Shown here: positions 62,569 to 64,000 of the stretch, in pieces
Position numbering within the stretch: the stretch's first letter is position 1
How the letters are laid out: every line of letters starts with the position of its first letter
Source of the DNA: Pseudoalteromonas luteoviolacea
GTDB taxonomy: Bacteria; Pseudomonadota; Gammaproteobacteria; Enterobacterales; Alteromonadaceae
Length of the DNA stretch: 64,000 nucleotides
Assembly (NCBI RefSeq): GCF_001750165.1
Contig: NZ_CP015412.1
Location: forward strand, 992,001-1,056,000
Reading direction: 5' to 3'
Notes under the pieces: generated by a model
The model's database searches: none
Told to the model about the DNA's origin: nothing
What the model saw: the letters and a program-made list of their open reading frames with translations, nothing else
Program-made: the position numbers and the translations under genes

Positions 62569-63587
62569 ATGAAGTATTTAATTTATCTGTTTGGATTGCT
62601 TTTATTCAGTTACGGTGGTGTTTATGCCACTGAGAAACATGGCAGAGCCTTTGCGACAGAGCTTGAGCGTATTAAATATCTCTCCTTAAACTACCCAGCA
62701 AAGGCCATTGAGCTTTATAGACAAAACTCAGCAAGACTACTGAAAGAAAATAATGCGCAGACTGTAGCTTTTTACAATCACGTACTGGTTGCAGCGAGTA
62801 GCATACATGACACCTCTTTGTCGAAGAAATCGTCAGTTTGTTGGATCATCGCCGGCTTGACCCATTTCGCGAACCCTACCTTTTTGCAATAGTGAATGTA
62901 TTAGGTATGTCATACGGCACAAATTTACAATACATTGAAGCTATTGCTGCATATAAGTGTGCACTAGCGCTGACAGACAATAAGCTGGAAAAAATGATAG
63001 CCAAGGTAAATCTTGCAATAGCGTATCGCATGGCGGGTCAACCAGCTTTGAGCTATCAGATATTACAGAGTATTGATGAATCAATTTTGAGTGGTCAAAG
63101 AATTGCCGGCGTACTGGTTGTTAAGGGCAATACCGCCATGGTATTACGTAAAGTGGGTGCTGCAGTTAAGTATTACACACGGGCCAGAAAGTACTATATC
63201 AATGCGAACCATCACCGGAATGCGGCTAGAGTCACAGTGAATTTACTCGGGGCAGTCTTGGCGGATGGGCAATTTGCAATGTTCAAACAGCTTCGAGAAT
63301 TACTGGATGTAAACGCTAAGAATCATCTGACTGATAATGAGTCTGCTTATCTTCAGTGGTTAGATATGATATCTGTGAGTTTGATGAATAAAACGATCTC
63401 ACCTGAAGTCGGGAGCAATACACTCAATTTAGCGACGAAGTTGGTTGCTGGCGGTTATAAAGCGCCAGTCGAGATGATTTTAGAAGCCTTAGGTGCGAGA
63501 CATCTTATTCCGTTAGAGGTTCAAACTAAAAGTACGAAAACCAGATTGCGAGCAAGGCTTGAGCGGCATTGGTGTCGCTTAAATTAA
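62569..63587 (+). pseudogene. Helical-repeat paralogue 2, frameshifted
   Basis: Starts MKYLIYLFGLLLF with ATKHG-type signal end, and shares ERIKYLSLNYPAKAIELYRQNS with paralogue 1. Near 62818-62820 one base is missing: the frame reads HDTSL then SKKSS, while the next frame continues VEEIVSLLDHRRLDPF as expected by comparison with paralogue 1. The rest (to 63587) is intact and ends HWCRLN. Either a recent loss-of-function mutation, a sequencing error, or phase-variable; there is no long homopolymer at the site. Confidence 0.72.
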
Positions 63588-63639
63588 TTGATGCCATTTT
63601 AAATTTTTTGCGTTGTTGGTACTGTTTCTATAAATGCAT

Positions 63640-63650
63640 TGATGTACTAT
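63640..63650 (+). repeat. Conserved element TGATGTACTAT, copy 3
   Basis: Lies 32 bases before the ATG of paralogue 3. With copies 1 and 2 it suggests each gene has its own promoter copied along with it. Confidence 0.55.
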
Positions 63651-63682
63651 GGTTAACTCAATAAAGCGATTTGACAATTTTG

Positions 63683-64000
63683 ATGAAGTATTTAATTTAC
63701 CTGATTGGACTGCTTCTATTTAATAATGGTAGTACGTATGCTACTGAGAAACACGATCTAACTTTTTCGTCAGAGTCTGAGCGAATCAAATATCTAGCTT
63801 TAAACTATCCAGATCAAGCTCTAAATTACTTCAAGGAAAACCAAAAAAAACTGCTTGAGCAAAACTCTGAACAAACGGTATCTATTTACAGTAGCGTTTT
63901 AGCTGCTGCCAGTAGTGTTGGTGATATTAAGTTAGTTGAAGATATTGCGAAGTTGCTATCCGATCCGAGGTTGGTACCATACAGCAGGCACTTTCGTTTT
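63683..64000 (+). CDS. Helical-repeat paralogue 3, cut by the right edge
   Basis: The first 106 codons are in the window and open to its end. MKYLIYLIGLLLFNNGSTYA is the signal peptide, then ERIKYLALNYPDQALNYFKE and VLAAASSVGDIKLVEDIAKL match the other two paralogues. The array therefore has at least three members and may go on to the right. Confidence 0.78.
   Translation, partial: MKYLIYLIGLLLFNNGSTYATEKHDLTFSSESERIKYLALNYPDQALNYFKENQKKLLEQNSEQTVSIYSSVLAAASSVGDIKLVEDIAKLLSDPRLVPYSRHFRF

Noticed and set aside
1..64000. CRISPR arrays, tRNA/rRNA genes, prophage or restriction/defence islands
   Set aside because: No regularly spaced repeats, clover-leaf genes, phage structural genes or defence nucleases were seen.

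Overview
The window looks like chromosomal DNA of a marine gammaproteobacterium of the Pseudoalteromonas/Alteromonadales type. This is judged from the AT-rich base composition, the families DUF2999, DUF3019 and YdcH, a prpR-prpB-prpC-acnD-prpF methylcitrate operon, a secreted GH19 chitinase, two large TonB-dependent receptors and several c-di-GMP or chemotaxis type signalling proteins. No rRNA, tRNA, CRISPR array or prophage was seen. The one insertion sequence is an IS3-family copy with a broken transposase.

Layout. 1-4.5 kb: the 3' part of an ABC exporter operon (HlyD-like adaptor cut by the left edge, ATPase, two FtsX/MacB permeases). 4.6-8.5 kb: arfB, then a leftward mipA-DUF3019-rstA-rstB-like operon. 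8.6-16.2 kb: a beta-propeller lipoprotein; a leftward group with GH3 hexosaminidase, DUF1445 (D-glutamate cyclase-like), pxpA and a GNAT; a solute-binding protein. 15.8-20.3 kb: a short PstS-like protein and porin, divergent from a chemoreceptor, then an orphan response regulator. 20.4-25 kb: an ECF sigma / FecR / STN-TonB receptor unit. 25.2-26.4 kb: the IS3 element. 26.4-30.2 kb: an ODP-like metallo-beta-lactamase-fold protein overlapping a degenerate soluble chemoreceptor-like protein, divergent from a PAS-GGDEF-EAL protein; this is the most unusual locus. 30.9 kb: a cold-shock gene with a long leader. 31.4-38.1 kb: the methylcitrate cycle operon with clear PrpR-type operators. 38.2-40.1 kb: a LysE exporter and a PRMT-like methyltransferase. 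40.2-45.2 kb: small metabolic and unknown genes. 45.4-51.4 kb: GH19 chitinase and three secreted proteins, two of them tandem paralogous lipoproteins. 51.7-56.4 kb: an RsmB-like methyltransferase, DUF2999 and a TonB receptor. 56.7-60.8 kb: divergent nucleoside modules udk-nupC and deoB-deoD sharing a control region with two GGAC-N4-GTCC dyads. 61-64 kb: a small secreted protein and a tandem array of at least three paralogous exported helical-repeat genes, one frameshifted and one cut by the right edge.

How it fits together. The prp operon would turn propionyl-CoA plus oxaloacetate into pyruvate and succinate. The nucleoside modules would import nucleosides, phosphorylate uridine, cleave purine nucleosides and isomerise the pentose phosphate. 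The Fec-like unit would switch on its own TonB receptor when ligand binds. All functions are assigned from motifs read by eye; no database search was run.
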